Assembly: GCF_003994415.1 (NCBI RefSeq)
Contig: NZ_CP034689.1
Coordinates: forward strand, 3,844,001-3,908,000
Source: Achromobacter spanius
GTDB taxonomy: Bacteria > Pseudomonadota > Gammaproteobacteria > Burkholderiales > Burkholderiaceae_B
Length of the DNA stretch: 64,000 bases
Direction: 5' to 3'
Both the position numbers and the translations under genes were made by a program. Below are positions 1 through 8,293 of this stretch, piece by piece (positions within the stretch are counted from its first letter, which is position 1; every line of letters starts with the position of its first letter). Below the pieces are notes generated by a model. The model did no database searches, was not told the DNA's origin, and saw only the letters and a list, made by a program, of their open reading frames with translations.

Positions 1-971
1 TTCGAATCTGCTGTACGCGCATCACGTCGTTAGCGAAGTGAAAGCTATAAAAAATTTGCCTTTTTGCCATTATTATCTACTCAATAGTTAAATGATCCGA
101 ACCAGCTCGTCGACTAGTTCGGCACGAGTCACGACAGAAAACACTTAGAGCAAATATTGCCATCGTGATATTTAATTTCATTTAAATAAAGGGAGGGCTC
201 CACCACCCGGAGGCTTGACGAAGTAACTTTATTATGTCGACCGATATGCCCTGAGGCGTAATCAAACGGCACCATCCGGTTCCGGCAGACTCACGTATTC
301 GACGCAATAAAGTTGCGCAATATCGGAGGCCCCCGGGTATATGCAAGTGCTAGCAATTGTTCTTCGGACTTCTTCAGCAAGTCTTCAAACCTCGCCGCTA
401 CTGGGTCGGTAGCGCCGACAGGGATGACTGGTCGCAGCACATATCTGCGCTTCGTTCACTCTGACACTAGATGCCTAAAGGAATGATGGCGTCTGACTGC
501 AGATGCTCCCACTGGTAGGCAGATTCGCTTCAGTTGTGGCTGCTGTGTAGCGTCTGGGATGGCCTCATCCAAGTCTAAGTTGCCCCAGAAATCGTCGATG
601 CTGGACGCCACCCCGCCTCAGCGGAGGATCTCCAGGTCGTGCAAGCGTCCAGGGTGGGGACAACTGGGCCGCGTTTCGGGTACGGAACATCAACATCTCG
701 TTCTAAGGTTGCAGGATAGAAACTCTCTATCTCGGAAAGCGCTTATGTGCGTAACTCCGAGTCCCGACCGATGATGCGGATTGTGCTGTCCCGTGCTTGG
801 GCTGCTCTTGCGGTGTGATGCCGCCGACCTTGCCAAAGCTGATGCACAAGCAAACCGCAGTGACAACTTGGCTTAACGAATCGATGCTGATCGCGTTGCC
901 CTGAAGCAAGACTTCAGGGGCCAAGGTCGGCCAAAGATTCCAAATGTTACCTTAGTTACTAACTTTGATCT
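1..971. other. Gene-poor, lower-GC decayed region
   Basis: No convincing intact gene is visible on either strand. Base composition is clearly more AT-rich than the rest of the window, and stop codons are frequent in all frames. The only stretch that reads like protein is a reverse-strand fragment at 291-455 (listed separately). Together with the insertion sequence that follows, this looks like an eroding accessory segment or island edge. Confidence 0.5.
291..455 (-). pseudogene. Possible C-terminal remnant of an unknown protein
   Basis: Read on the minus strand this 55-codon open stretch has protein-like composition, with an amphipathic helix core (residues FEDLLKKSEEQLLAL) and a natural stop. 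It has no start codon and follows an in-frame TGA just upstream. It may be the 3' end of a gene whose 5' part has been lost or frameshifted. I do not recognise the family, and chance is not excluded. Confidence 0.3.
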
Positions 972-995
972 ATGGCAGATCTAAAGCTCCATGCA

Positions 996-1003
996 GACGG
1001 CCA
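996..1003. repeat. Target site duplication, left copy
   Basis: GACGGCCA directly abuts the left inverted repeat and is identical to 2393-2400 next to the right inverted repeat. Eight base pairs is the duplication length usual for IS256-family transposition, so this marks an intact insertion event. Confidence 0.93.
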
Positions 1004-1025
1004 GGGACTGTCAGGATTTTTGTGT
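1004..1025 (+). repeat. IS256 left terminal inverted repeat
   Basis: Begins GGGACTGTCAG and matches the reverse complement of 2371-2392 at 20 of 22 positions. Confidence 0.9.
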
Positions 1026-1058
1026 GCAGGCCTATGATGGTTTTCAAGGAGACCGACC

Positions 1059-2342
1059 ATGGCACGCAACCCGAAGTCCACGAGGCAGTCCAGCACGTCT
1101 GCGCTACCGGCCAGTGCCGAGCAGTTGCTCGATGAACTTGTAACGGGGCCGATGACAGCCGAGGCGGTCCAGGACACGTTCATGTTGCTGAAGAAGGCGC
1201 TGATCGAGCGTGCTCTGGGCGCTGAACTGGGCCGACACCTGGGTTATCCCGCAGGCGGCGAGCGCCCGGAGGACACCACCAACCAGCGCAACGGCAAGAG
1301 CAGCAAGACCGTGCTGACCGACGACGGCCCGCTCAAGCTGGATATCCCGCGGGATCGGGATGGCAGTTTTGCCCCAATCCTGATTCCCAAGCACGCACGC
1401 CGGTTTACCGGTTTTGATGACAAGATCATCGCGATGTACGCCCGTGGCATGAGCGTGCGCGAGATCCGAGCGTTCCTGGACGAGCAATATGGCACTGACG
1501 TGTCGCCGGAGTTCATCAGCTCAGTGACCGATGAGGTCATGGATGAAGTACAGGCGTGGCAGAACCGCCCTCTGGAACCCATGTTCCCCGTGGTGTTCTT
1601 CGACGCGTTGCGGGTCAAGATCCGCGACGAAGGCTTGGTGCAGAACAAGGCGGTTTATCTGGCCTTGGGTGTGCTGCCCGATGGCACGCGCGAGATTCTC
1701 GGCCTGTGGGTCGAGACCACCGAGGGCGCAAAGTTCTGGATGCGGGTGTTCAACGACCTCAAGACCCGAGGGGTGCAGGACATCCTGATCGCAGTGACCG
1801 ATGGTCTGAAAGGGATGCCCCAGGCGCTAGAGGTCGTGTTCCCAGCCACCACGCTACAAACGTGCATCGTGCATCTGATCCGCAATAGCCTGGCCTACGC
1901 CGGCTGGAAGGACCGCCGCGCGATCGCCACGGCGCTGCGCCCGATCTACGCTGCCGTTAACGCCCAGGCCGCGCAACAGGCCCTTGATGAGTTTGCCAAA
2001 GGCGCTTGGGGCTTGAAGTACCCAATGATCGTCAAGGCCTGGAAAGACGCCTGGGAACAGGTCATCCCCTTCTTCGTGTTTCCACCCGCGATCCGACGTG
2101 TGATCTACACGACGAACGCGATAGAGAGCGTGAATGCGCAGCTACGCAAGATCATCAAAACGCGCGGCCACTTCCCCACCGACGACGCGGCGATTAAGCT
2201 GCTCTGGTTGGCGCTGCGAAACATTACCGTCAAATGGGGCACGGCCACACACCATTGGACCGACGCGATGCACCAGTTCGCCATCCTCTACGAGGAGCGA
2301 TTTACCCGCATCCGTACCAACGCCCAGTGGGCCAGCGAGTAA
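1059..2342 (+). CDS. IS256-family (mutator-type) transposase
   Basis: This 427-residue protein catalyses cut-and-paste or copy-out transposition of the surrounding element. The DDE catalytic pattern of the family is visible: the first Asp lies in FFDALRVKIRDEG (around residue 189), the second in AVTDGLKGMPQAL (around 248), and the Glu in TTNAIESVNAQLRK (around 355). The N-terminal third holds the DNA-binding region and the RNGKSSKT segment typical of the family. Length is normal for IS256 transposases. The ATG at 1059 follows a purine-rich AAGGAGA ribosome site and lies inside the inverted repeats. The frame is intact, so activity is plausible. Confidence 0.96.
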   Translation: MARNPKSTRQSSTSALPASAEQLLDELVTGPMTAEAVQDTFMLLKKALIERALGAELGRHLGYPAGGERPEDTTNQRNGKSSKTVLTDDGPLKLDIPRDRDGSFAPILIPKHARRFTGFDDKIIAMYARGMSVREIRAFLDEQYGTDVSPEFISSVTDEVMDEVQAWQNRPLEPMFPVVFFDALRVKIRDEGLVQNKAVYLALGVLPDGTREILGLWVETTEGAKFWMRVFNDLKTRGVQDILIAVTDGLKGMPQALEVVFPATTLQTCIVHLIRNSLAYAGWKDRRAIATALRPIYAAVNAQAAQQALDEFAKGAWGLKYPMIVKAWKDAWEQVIPFFVFPPAIRRVIYTTNAIESVNAQLRKIIKTRGHFPTDDAAIKLLWLALRNITVKWGTATHHWTDAMHQFAILYEERFTRIRTNAQWASE

Positions 2343-2370
2343 ATGATGCAACGTCAGAACAACGCCTAGA

Positions 2371-2392
2371 ACACAAAATTTCTGACAGTCCC
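2371..2392 (-). repeat. IS256 right terminal inverted repeat
   Basis: Reverse complement begins GGGACTGTCAG, pairing with 1004-1025. It lies 28 bp downstream of the transposase stop codon and directly abuts the right target duplication. Confidence 0.9.
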
Positions 2393-2400
2393 GACGGCCA
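2393..2400. repeat. Target site duplication, right copy
   Basis: GACGGCCA, identical to 996-1003 on the other side of the element. Confidence 0.93.
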
Positions 2401-2493
2401 TACAGGAGCAGATATCGATCTGTTGATTGCGCTCGCTCTTTCTTAATGTGAATGTCCCTGCGCGAGGGCCCCAATACCCGCCAATCTTTCCTC

Positions 2494-3282
2494 TCACCTC
2501 CCCTCCACCCTCCCCCACCTCCCCGCAATCCCCCCCGCCGCCGCCTTCATCCTCTCCACCACCATCCCAAATCTCCCCACCCCCAACCTCTCCGCCATCG
2601 CCGTCACGGTAATCGCCCCCAGCGCCACCCCGCCCTCCGTCAACACAGGCACCGCCACCGCGCTAGTCCCCGGCATCAACCCCATAGCCGCATGCGCAAT
2701 CCCCTCCCTTCTTGCCACCTCAACCCGCGCAATCACATCCTCCACCCGCTCCCCCATCACCTCCAGCCTGGCCGCGTTCCCCCGCACCAACTCCACACTC
2801 TCCTCCCTCCCCAAACTCGCCAACAACGCCACGCCCGACACGCCGACGCCCAACGGCCGTCTAACCCCCACCTCAATCGACAGCACCTGTATCGGATGCC
2901 TGCCGGTCCTCCGCCCAATACAAATCGAATCGTGCCCATGTCGAATACTCAAAAACACCGTATCCCCCACCTGATCGGCCAGTTCGCTCATATACGGGTC
3001 CGCCAGCGTCAGCAGCGGAAAGCGCCGCGTCCTGGCCAGCCCCAGCAAACTGATCTCTTGCCCGATCAAGTACCGTCGAGTTTCTGAATCCTGTTCAACC
3101 GCGCCCTCTTGCACCAGCGTCTTCAGCAAGCGATGCACAGTCGGCCGATTCAAACCGGACATGCGTTCCAGATCCACCAGCCTTACTCCCCGCTCTTGTC
3201 CGCAGGCAATCAGGCGCAGCAGCGCCAAGGCTCTGCGTACCGTCTGCGCGCCGGATGCGCTTTTATCTTCTGATTCGCTCAC
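2494..3282 (-). CDS. IclR-family transcriptional regulator
   Basis: A 262-residue DNA-binding regulator. The N-terminal winged helix-turn-helix (about residues 13-75) contains the family-typical GLNRPTVHRLLKTL recognition segment, followed by the effector-binding domain with the VGDTVFLSIRHG and GIAHAAMGLMPGTSAVAVPV patterns seen in IclR proteins. Length is normal. Its ATG overlaps the stop of the flavin reductase gene by 4 bp, so the two are translationally coupled and co-transcribed away from the catabolic operon. IclR proteins next to aromatic-acid degradation genes usually control that operon, so control of the 3912-4159 divergent region is the natural inference. The third position is very C-rich across the 3' half, giving the complementary strand an artificial proline-rich reading. 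Confidence 0.92.
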   Translation of the reverse strand: MSESEDKSASGAQTVRRALALLRLIACGQERGVRLVDLERMSGLNRPTVHRLLKTLVQEGAVEQDSETRRYLIGQEISLLGLARTRRFPLLTLADPYMSELADQVGDTVFLSIRHGHDSICIGRRTGRHPIQVLSIEVGVRRPLGVGVSGVALLASLGREESVELVRGNAARLEVMGERVEDVIARVEVARREGIAHAAMGLMPGTSAVAVPVLTEGGVALGAITVTAMAERLGVGRFGMVVERMKAAAGGIAGRWGRVEGR

Positions 3283-3911
3283 GTGGCCTCCGGTTTGATA
3301 ATGGATTTCGGAGTCTGCTGAATACCCCGTTTGGTGACGATGGGGCCTAGCGATGCATAGTTCGGCCCGCCGATGCGGCAGATGGGGCGTAGTAATGCCG
3401 TATCGATCTTGCCGTCTTGCAGCAGGCCATCGCGAATATGGAACATCACCACTTCGCCCACGAAGAACTCCGCGCCGGTGTCGCCAAACGGGGTGACGCT
3501 ATGAAAGCGGCATTCCAGGCTGATGGGCGCGGCGGCAAGTCTGGGGGTGTCGATAACGGCGCCGGGAAGCACGCTTAAGCCCAGCACGTCGACTTCACTG
3601 ATTTCGGGCGGGTGTTCTTGGGCGCTGTCGTGCAGGGGATCAAGCAGGGTTTCGTCGCCGACGTTGACGACGAAGTGGCGGTTGGCCAGGATGTTTTCGG
3701 CGGTGTCTTTGCGTTTGCCGGCTTTGCGGCCGATGTTCACGCCGATCATGGGGGGTTTGTTTGAGACGAAGGTGTAGCAGCTGAACGGCGCCAGGTTGAC
3801 GCCGCCGTGGGCGTTGACGCTGCTGATCCAGGCGATGGGCCGTGGCACGACGATGCCGCTCATCAGGCGGTAGGTTTGTTCGGGGTTCAGGTCGCTGGCG
3901 GGAAAGTGCAT
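3279..3911 (-). CDS. Flavin reductase family protein
   Basis: A 210-residue FMN-binding split-barrel protein of the NtaB/DIM6 flavin reductase type, expected to reduce free flavin with NAD(P)H for a partner oxygenase, or to bind FMN itself. Family features include RLMSGIVVPRPIAWIS near the N-terminus and the LAPFSCYTFVSNKPPMIGV segment that lines the flavin site. I chose the ATG at 3911 because it starts directly on the conserved domain. A longer frame to 4130 only adds unconserved sequence across the promoter region. It is coupled to the IclR gene downstream. No flavin-dependent monooxygenase is encoded nearby, so its partner is unknown. Confidence 0.88.
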   Translation of the reverse strand: MHFPASDLNPEQTYRLMSGIVVPRPIAWISSVNAHGGVNLAPFSCYTFVSNKPPMIGVNIGRKAGKRKDTAENILANRHFVVNVGDETLLDPLHDSAQEHPPEISEVDVLGLSVLPGAVIDTPRLAAAPISLECRFHSVTPFGDTGAEFFVGEVVMFHIRDGLLQDGKIDTALLRPICRIGGPNYASLGPIVTKRGIQQTPKSIIKPEAT

Positions 3912-4053
3912 GATGGGTCTGGCTCCGTAGTCCGGATATTGAACATTCAACAATGAATAAAACTGCGCGCGCAATAGGCGCCCAGGGTAATTCTGCGGCG
4001 AAACGCGGTCATGCCAGAAGCCGCTCGCAAAGCAACCTGCCAAAAGAGTCCAA

Positions 4054-4081
4054 CATCCGGAACTTTTCTTGAAATTCGGAT
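4054..4081. promoter_or_regulatory. Inverted repeat, candidate IclR operator
   Basis: ATCCGGAA and TTCGGAT form inverted arms about 13 bp apart in the divergent region between the flavin reductase gene and the Bug receptor gene, ending at the proposed -35 of the latter. A related TCCGGAT occurs near 3931. Placement fits an operator for the adjacent IclR protein, but binding is inferred only from position and symmetry. Confidence 0.35.
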
Positions 4082-4109
4082 TGTTCAGCGGCGCGGGAAT
4101 TTCTAGAGT
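4081..4109 (+). promoter_or_regulatory. Candidate sigma-70 promoter of the catabolic operon
   Basis: TTGTTC (4081-4086) and TAGAGT (4104-4109) are separated by 17 bp, about 50 bp upstream of the Bug receptor ATG. Both hexamers are weak matches, consistent with a regulated promoter. Confidence 0.35.
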
Positions 4110-4159
4110 GTCGTCAAACACAACAAACAAAACGTGATGACACGACCAGGAGACAAACC

Positions 4160-5128
4160 ATGCATCGCAATACCCTTCGCGCCTGCGCCACGGTGGCGCT
4201 AACCGTTCTGACTTCCATGGCGCACGCCGCGTGGCCCGAGAAGCCCGTGAAGATCGTGGTGCCCTATCCGCCGGGCGGCAATGTGGACGTGGCGGCGCGG
4301 ATGATTGCGCCGGGCTTGCAGGCGGCGTTTGGGCAGCCGTTTATTGTCGAGAACAAGCCGGGTGCGGGCGGGATGATTGCCGGTGAGCAGGCGGCGCGGT
4401 CCGAGCCGGATGGCTACACCTTGTTCATGGCGGCGAACGGGCCGCTGCTGTTCTCGCCGCTGATCTTCAAGCGGGATGCCTACAAGTGGGACCGGGACTT
4501 TGCGCCGATCAGTTCGGTGTCGTACACGCCGCTGGTGTTGCAGGTGAAGCCAAGCGTGCCGGCGAAGACGCTGGCTGAATTGCTGGCGCTGGCGAAGAAA
4601 GAGCCGGGCAAGCTGAACATGGCGTCTCCGGGTGCGGGGACCACGAATCATCTGGTCAGCGAGCTGTTGCAGTCGTTGACGGGCGCGCGTTGGACGACGG
4701 CGCAGTACAAGGGCAACGCGCCGGCCACAACCGATCTGCTGGGCGGGCAGGTGGATTTCAATTTTGATCAGATTTCGGTGGCGCTGCCGTATGTGAAGGA
4801 AGGCCGCTTGCGCGCGTTGGCGGTGACGACGGCCAAGCGCGTGCCGTCGATGCCGGACGTGCCGACGTTTGCGGAAGCGGGTGTGCAGGGCATGGAGGCG
4901 GCCACGTTTACCGGGCTGCTTGCGCCGAAGGGCACGCCGCCGGATGTGCTGAAACAGTTGAGCGAGGCGCTGACCAAGATTCTGGCGCAGCCGACGATTA
5001 TCAAGCGATTTGATGACCTGGGCGCCGAGGCGCGCGGCAGTACGCCCGAGGAATTCACGCGCTATCTGGCGGCGGAAGACGCGCGCTGGACGCCGATCAT
5101 CAAGCGGGCGGGCATCACGGCGAACTAA
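4160..5128 (+). CDS. Bug-family tripartite tricarboxylate transporter binding protein
   Basis: A 322-residue periplasmic receptor. An N-terminal signal peptide (about residues 1-23, cleavage after MAHA) precedes the Bug fold, with the hallmark start WPEKPVKIVVPYPPGG, the ligand-loop region VENKPGAGG, and SEPDGYTL. Bug proteins bind carboxylates or aromatic acids and normally deliver them to TctA/TctB membrane partners. None is encoded in this window, so it must share permeases encoded elsewhere or act as a sensor. As first gene of the RidA/amidohydrolase/FAH/HpaH/HpaI operon, it probably binds that pathway's substrate. The ATG follows CAGGAGAC. Confidence 0.93.
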   Translation: MHRNTLRACATVALTVLTSMAHAAWPEKPVKIVVPYPPGGNVDVAARMIAPGLQAAFGQPFIVENKPGAGGMIAGEQAARSEPDGYTLFMAANGPLLFSPLIFKRDAYKWDRDFAPISSVSYTPLVLQVKPSVPAKTLAELLALAKKEPGKLNMASPGAGTTNHLVSELLQSLTGARWTTAQYKGNAPATTDLLGGQVDFNFDQISVALPYVKEGRLRALAVTTAKRVPSMPDVPTFAEAGVQGMEAATFTGLLAPKGTPPDVLKQLSEALTKILAQPTIIKRFDDLGAEARGSTPEEFTRYLAAEDARWTPIIKRAGITAN

Positions 5129-5265
5129 GGCCAGACCACCGCCGCCGGACCGCAGCCTGGCCTGACCCGCCAGTAGCCACGCCCTGAAAACGAAACGCAT
5201 CGCGGCCTTGCTTGGTCATGGCCGCGGTGCCGCCCCACCCTCTTCTTTTGCAAACGGAACCCGCC

Positions 5266-5646
5266 ATGAGCAGACGCAGCATCTACGCCGAAGGCTTCAG
5301 CCACAAGAATCCCATTCCGGCCGCGTGCCGGATTGGGCCCATGCTGTATTCGGGCAGCATCCAAGGCACCGACCCCGCCACGGGCGCGTACGGCGCGTCG
5401 CTGGAACGCCAGTGCGAGCTGATGTTCGACCACGTGCGGCGCATTGTGGAAGCGGGCGGCGGCACGCTGGATCACATCGCCAAGATGACGGTGTGGATGC
5501 GCGACCGCAGCCAGCGCGCGGCGCTGAATGCGGTGTGGCTGCAAGCGTTTCCGGATGCGGAGAACCGCCCGGCGCGCCACACGATGCAGGCCGATCTGGA
5601 TGGCGACAAGCTGATCGAATGCGATTTTGTGGCCGTGATCGGGTAA
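5266..5646 (+). CDS. RidA (YjgF/YER057c/UK114) family protein
   Basis: A 126-residue protein of the small trimeric family that hydrolyses enamines or imines, or deaminates 2-aminomuconate-like compounds. Family segments present are SIYAEGFSHKNPIPAACRIG, the GSIQGTDPATG strand, and the C-terminal LIECDFVAV strand. The usual Arg of canonical RidA is not in the exact context, so it may belong to a specialised subgroup. I chose the ATG at 5266 since the domain starts there. An earlier ATG at 5212 adds unconserved residues. It lies between the receptor gene and the hydrolase gene. The gene order resembles 2-aminomuconate deaminase in meta-cleavage operons, which suggests an amino or imino intermediate in this pathway. 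Confidence 0.85.
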   Translation: MSRRSIYAEGFSHKNPIPAACRIGPMLYSGSIQGTDPATGAYGASLERQCELMFDHVRRIVEAGGGTLDHIAKMTVWMRDRSQRAALNAVWLQAFPDAENRPARHTMQADLDGDKLIECDFVAVIG

Positions 5647-5658
5647 GGGAGACAGACG

Positions 5659-6621
5659 ATGACTCAAGGCCAAATGACTCACAGCCAAAGTTTGCAGAAT
5701 CAAGCCGTGCAGAATCCAGCGTCGCAGAAGCAAGCGCCGCAACATTCCCCCTCGCAGTACCAACCCTTCAATCCCCGCCCCACTGCGCCTGCCACTCGCC
5801 TGCCGCCTAAGGCCTGCGACAGCCAGTTTCATGTGTTCGGCCCCGCTGACCGTTACCCCGTGCGCCCCGGCGCGGCGTACGAGATGCCCAGCGCCACCAT
5901 CGAGACCGCGCTGGGCCTGCATCGCCTGCTGGGCATCGAACGCGGCGTGATCGTGCAGGCCACGACCTATGGCGCGGATCATCAGGTGGTGCTGGACGGC
6001 CTGGCCGCCGCCGGCCCGTCGTATCGCGGTTGCGCGAATGCGGTGGTGCTGGCCGAGCGTGATGACGCCTACATTCAGAAGCTGCACGATGCGGGCGTGC
6101 GCGGCGCGCGGTTCACGCGTCAGGGCTTGGGCATCAGCATGGCGCCTGCCGTGTTTGACCGCGCCATTGCGCGCATTCGTGAACTGGGTTGGTACGCCAA
6201 GTTTCAGCCGGAGCCCGACGGCATGATGGCGCAGGCGGCGCAGTTTGAACGGCTGGATATTCCGGTGCTGCTGGATCACATGGGGCGTGCCGATCCCACT
6301 GCGGGCGCGGCAGATCCGACTCGGCAGTTGTTGGAGTCGTTGCTAAGTCGCGGCAACTTCTGGGTGATGTTGTCGTTGACGGAAAAAATCTCACGCAGCG
6401 GCCCGCCTTGGGACGACGTGACGCCGCTTGCGCAAGCGCTGATCGCCGCCAACCCCGACCGCGTAGTGTGGGGCAGCGACTGGCCACACCCCGTCTCCAC
6501 CAAGCCCACGCCCGACGAGGGCCAGTTGGTGGACCAGTTGGCGCGCTATGCAGGCGACGCCGCGAAGCTTAAGAAAATCCTGGTGGACAACCCCGCCCGC
6601 TTGTTTGGATTCGACGAATGA
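5659..6621 (+). CDS. Amidohydrolase-family (2-pyrone-4,6-dicarboxylate lactonase-like) hydrolase
   Basis: A 320-residue TIM-barrel hydrolase of the amidohydrolase_2 type. The metal or catalytic pattern is recognisable: CDSQFHVFGP (the DxHxH-like strand, here D-Q-H, around residue 55), LLDHMGR (His around 211), and WGSDWPHP (Asp/His around 273). This set resembles LigI-like lactonases. The first 35-45 residues are an unusual Gln/Ser/Pro-rich stretch, probably disordered and not part of the fold; a later start is possible, but no strong alternative is seen. Its stop overlaps the ATG of the FAH-family gene by 4 bp. The reaction is probably lactone or C-C/C-N hydrolysis on a ring-cleavage product. 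Confidence 0.82.
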   Translation: MTQGQMTHSQSLQNQAVQNPASQKQAPQHSPSQYQPFNPRPTAPATRLPPKACDSQFHVFGPADRYPVRPGAAYEMPSATIETALGLHRLLGIERGVIVQATTYGADHQVVLDGLAAAGPSYRGCANAVVLAERDDAYIQKLHDAGVRGARFTRQGLGISMAPAVFDRAIARIRELGWYAKFQPEPDGMMAQAAQFERLDIPVLLDHMGRADPTAGAADPTRQLLESLLSRGNFWVMLSLTEKISRSGPPWDDVTPLAQALIAANPDRVVWGSDWPHPVSTKPTPDEGQLVDQLARYAGDAAKLKKILVDNPARLFGFDE

Positions 6622-7487
6622 AACTGCTGACTTATACGCATGAAGGCCGCACGCACTTTGGCGCGCTGCGCGGCCAGGACCAGATCGTGGCCTTGGATGG
6701 ACATGGCCATGGTTATGACAGCCTGCGCGCTGCGCTGGAAGCCGATGCCCTGCCCGCGCTGGCCAAATTGGCGGACTCGATTCCCGCCACGCACAAACTT
6801 AACGAAGTGCGGCTGTTGCCGCCAATCCCCTCGCCAGAAAAAATCATCTGCGTCGGCGTGAACTACGGCAAGCGCAACGAGGAATATAAAGACGGCAGCG
6901 CGCCGCCTGCCTACCCCAGCGTGTTCCCGCGCTTTCCGGGTTCGTTCGTGGGCCATGGCGAACCCTTGCTGCGCCCACCGGAATCCGAACAACTGGATTA
7001 CGAAGGCGAGATCGCCATCATCATCGGCAAGGCCGGCCGCCGCATTGCGGCCGAAGACGCCTGGAGCCACATCGCGGGCCTGACCTGCCTGAACGAAGGC
7101 ACGGTGCGCGACTGGATCAAGCACGGCAAGTTCAACGTCACGCAGGGCAAGAACTTTGACGCCAGCGGGTCCATGGGGCCGTGGATGGTAACGGCCGACG
7201 AATTCGATCCCGCCGCACCGTTAACGGTGACCACGCGCGTGAACGGCGAGCTGCGCCAGCAAGACGCTACCGACAACCTGATGTTTCCGTTCGCGGAACT
7301 GATCCGCTACATCTCCATCTGGACCACGCTGCAACCCGGCGACGTCATCTCCACCGGCACGCCGATTGGCGCAGGCGTGCGCTTCACGCCGCCGCGCTTC
7401 TTGAAGCCGGGCGATGTGGTTGAAGTGGAAGTGGCCGGCATTGGCGTGTTGTCGAACCCCGTGGCCGCCGAAGTCGCCGCGCACTGA
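6618..7487 (+). CDS. Fumarylacetoacetate hydrolase (FAH) family protein
   Basis: A 289-residue FAH-fold enzyme. The metal-binding signature is clear: LDYEGEIAIIIGK (ExE around residues 134-136), with a distal acidic ligand region at FDASGSMGPWMV, and the C-terminal GDVISTGTPIGAG loop. An N-terminal domain of about 70 residues precedes the catalytic core, as in homoprotocatechuate-pathway isomerase/decarboxylases. Known activities of the family are diketone hydrolysis, decarboxylation and isomerisation. Next to hpaH and hpaI, a role in converting a ring-cleavage acid to the hydratase substrate is most likely. It starts inside the previous gene's stop (ATGA). Confidence 0.88.
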   Translation: MKLLTYTHEGRTHFGALRGQDQIVALDGHGHGYDSLRAALEADALPALAKLADSIPATHKLNEVRLLPPIPSPEKIICVGVNYGKRNEEYKDGSAPPAYPSVFPRFPGSFVGHGEPLLRPPESEQLDYEGEIAIIIGKAGRRIAAEDAWSHIAGLTCLNEGTVRDWIKHGKFNVTQGKNFDASGSMGPWMVTADEFDPAAPLTVTTRVNGELRQQDATDNLMFPFAELIRYISIWTTLQPGDVISTGTPIGAGVRFTPPRFLKPGDVVEVEVAGIGVLSNPVAAEVAAH

Positions 7488-7500
7488 TCAGGAGCCTTCC

Positions 7501-8283
7501 ATGCTTAACGACGAAGACCGCGCCCGCGCGGCCAGCCTGCTGCTTGAAGCCGAGCGCAGCGGCGTGCCCACCACGCAGCTTGATCAAGCGTTTCCCGATA
7601 TTGAGATTGCCGATGCGTATGCCATCCAGCAACGCAATATCGACCAAAAGATTGCCGACGGCGCCAAACTGCGCGGCCACAAGATCGGCCTGACGTCCAA
7701 GGCCATGCAAAGCACCGTGGGCATCGACGAGCCGGACTACGGCCATTTGCTGGACACGATGTTCTATCAGGATGGGCAGACCATTCCCACCGACCAGCTG
7801 ATCGTGCCGCGCGTGGAAGTGGAGCTGGCTTTCGTGCTGGGCAAGCCCTTGCGCGGCCCGGACGTAAGCCTGTTCGATGTGCTGGATGCCACCGATTACG
7901 TGGTGCCCGCGCTGGAACTGATTGACGGGCGCAGCAAGTATCCGCGCCGCATCGTGGACAACATTGCCGATAACGCGGCCTGCGCCGGCATCGTGCTGGG
8001 CGGCCGGCCGGTGCGGCCGATGGATATTGATCTGCGCTGGGTTGGCGCCCTGCTTCTTAAAAATGGCGTGATCGAGGAATCCGGCGTGTCGGCTGCCGTG
8101 CTTGGGCATCCGGCGTTGGGTATTGCGTGGCTGGCAAACAAGCTTGCGCAGCACGACGCCGGGCTGGAAGCCGGGCATATTGTGCTGGCGGGGTCCTTCA
8201 CGCGCACGGTCGCGGTGAAACGCGGCGACACGTTGCATGCCGATTACCGCAAGCTGGGCAGCATCTCGGTGCATTTCTCATAA
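7501..8283 (+). CDS. hpaH: 2-oxo-hept-4-ene-1,7-dioate hydratase (HpaH-type)
   Basis: A 260-residue hydratase adding water to 2-oxohept-enedioate to give 4-hydroxy-2-oxoheptanedioate. It follows the E. coli HpaH pattern closely: GHKIGLTSKAMQ, EPDYGHLLDTMFY, the metal ligands in VEVELAFVLGKPLRGP, ATDYVVPALELID, ISDNAA-like DNIADNAACAG, and the end KLGSISVHF. The ATG at 7501 follows AGGAGCC and begins the conserved domain. A frame open from 7414 merely overlaps the previous gene. One short loop present in E. coli HpaH is absent here. It is followed 10 bp later by the aldolase gene, the order expected for the pathway. Confidence 0.92.
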   Translation: MLNDEDRARAASLLLEAERSGVPTTQLDQAFPDIEIADAYAIQQRNIDQKIADGAKLRGHKIGLTSKAMQSTVGIDEPDYGHLLDTMFYQDGQTIPTDQLIVPRVEVELAFVLGKPLRGPDVSLFDVLDATDYVVPALELIDGRSKYPRRIVDNIADNAACAGIVLGGRPVRPMDIDLRWVGALLLKNGVIEESGVSAAVLGHPALGIAWLANKLAQHDAGLEAGHIVLAGSFTRTVAVKRGDTLHADYRKLGSISVHFS

Positions 8284-8293
8284 GGCGGCGCGC

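Larger units (their letters stand above)
1004..2392 (+). mobile_element. IS256-family insertion sequence, complete (1,389 bp)
   Basis: The element has imperfect terminal inverted repeats (20 of the outer 22 bases match: 1004-1025 and 2371-2392), an 8-bp direct target duplication on each side, and one full-length mutator-type transposase gene. Length, repeat structure and duplication size all fit IS256. Identical duplications and an intact transposase suggest a fairly recent, potentially active copy. It sits in a decayed, lower-GC segment upstream of the IclR gene. The precise ISfinder name is not assigned. Confidence 0.94.
972..2446 (+). pseudogene. Short ORF split by the IS256 insertion
   Basis: An ATG at 972 opens a frame that runs into the left target duplication. 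If the element and one 8-bp copy are removed, the same frame continues from base 2401 and ends at a TAA at 2444-2446. This restores an uninterrupted 25-codon ORF that begins MADLKLHADG. The junction restores frame exactly. Whether this was ever a real gene, or the tail of one, cannot be decided from its length, and I do not recognise it. Confidence 0.3.

Noticed and set aside
2452..3087. Pro/His-rich 211-codon plus-strand frame
   Set aside because: It is the complement of the IclR gene, whose C-rich third positions create the proline-rich reading.
4160..5128. Reading the first Bug gene as part of a complete TctCBA transporter
   Set aside because: No tctA or tctB gene follows; the next genes are enzymes.
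5125..6279. 384-codon minus frame opposite the RidA and amidohydrolase genes
   Set aside because: Basic, repetitive antisense composition; two supported genes lie on the other strand.
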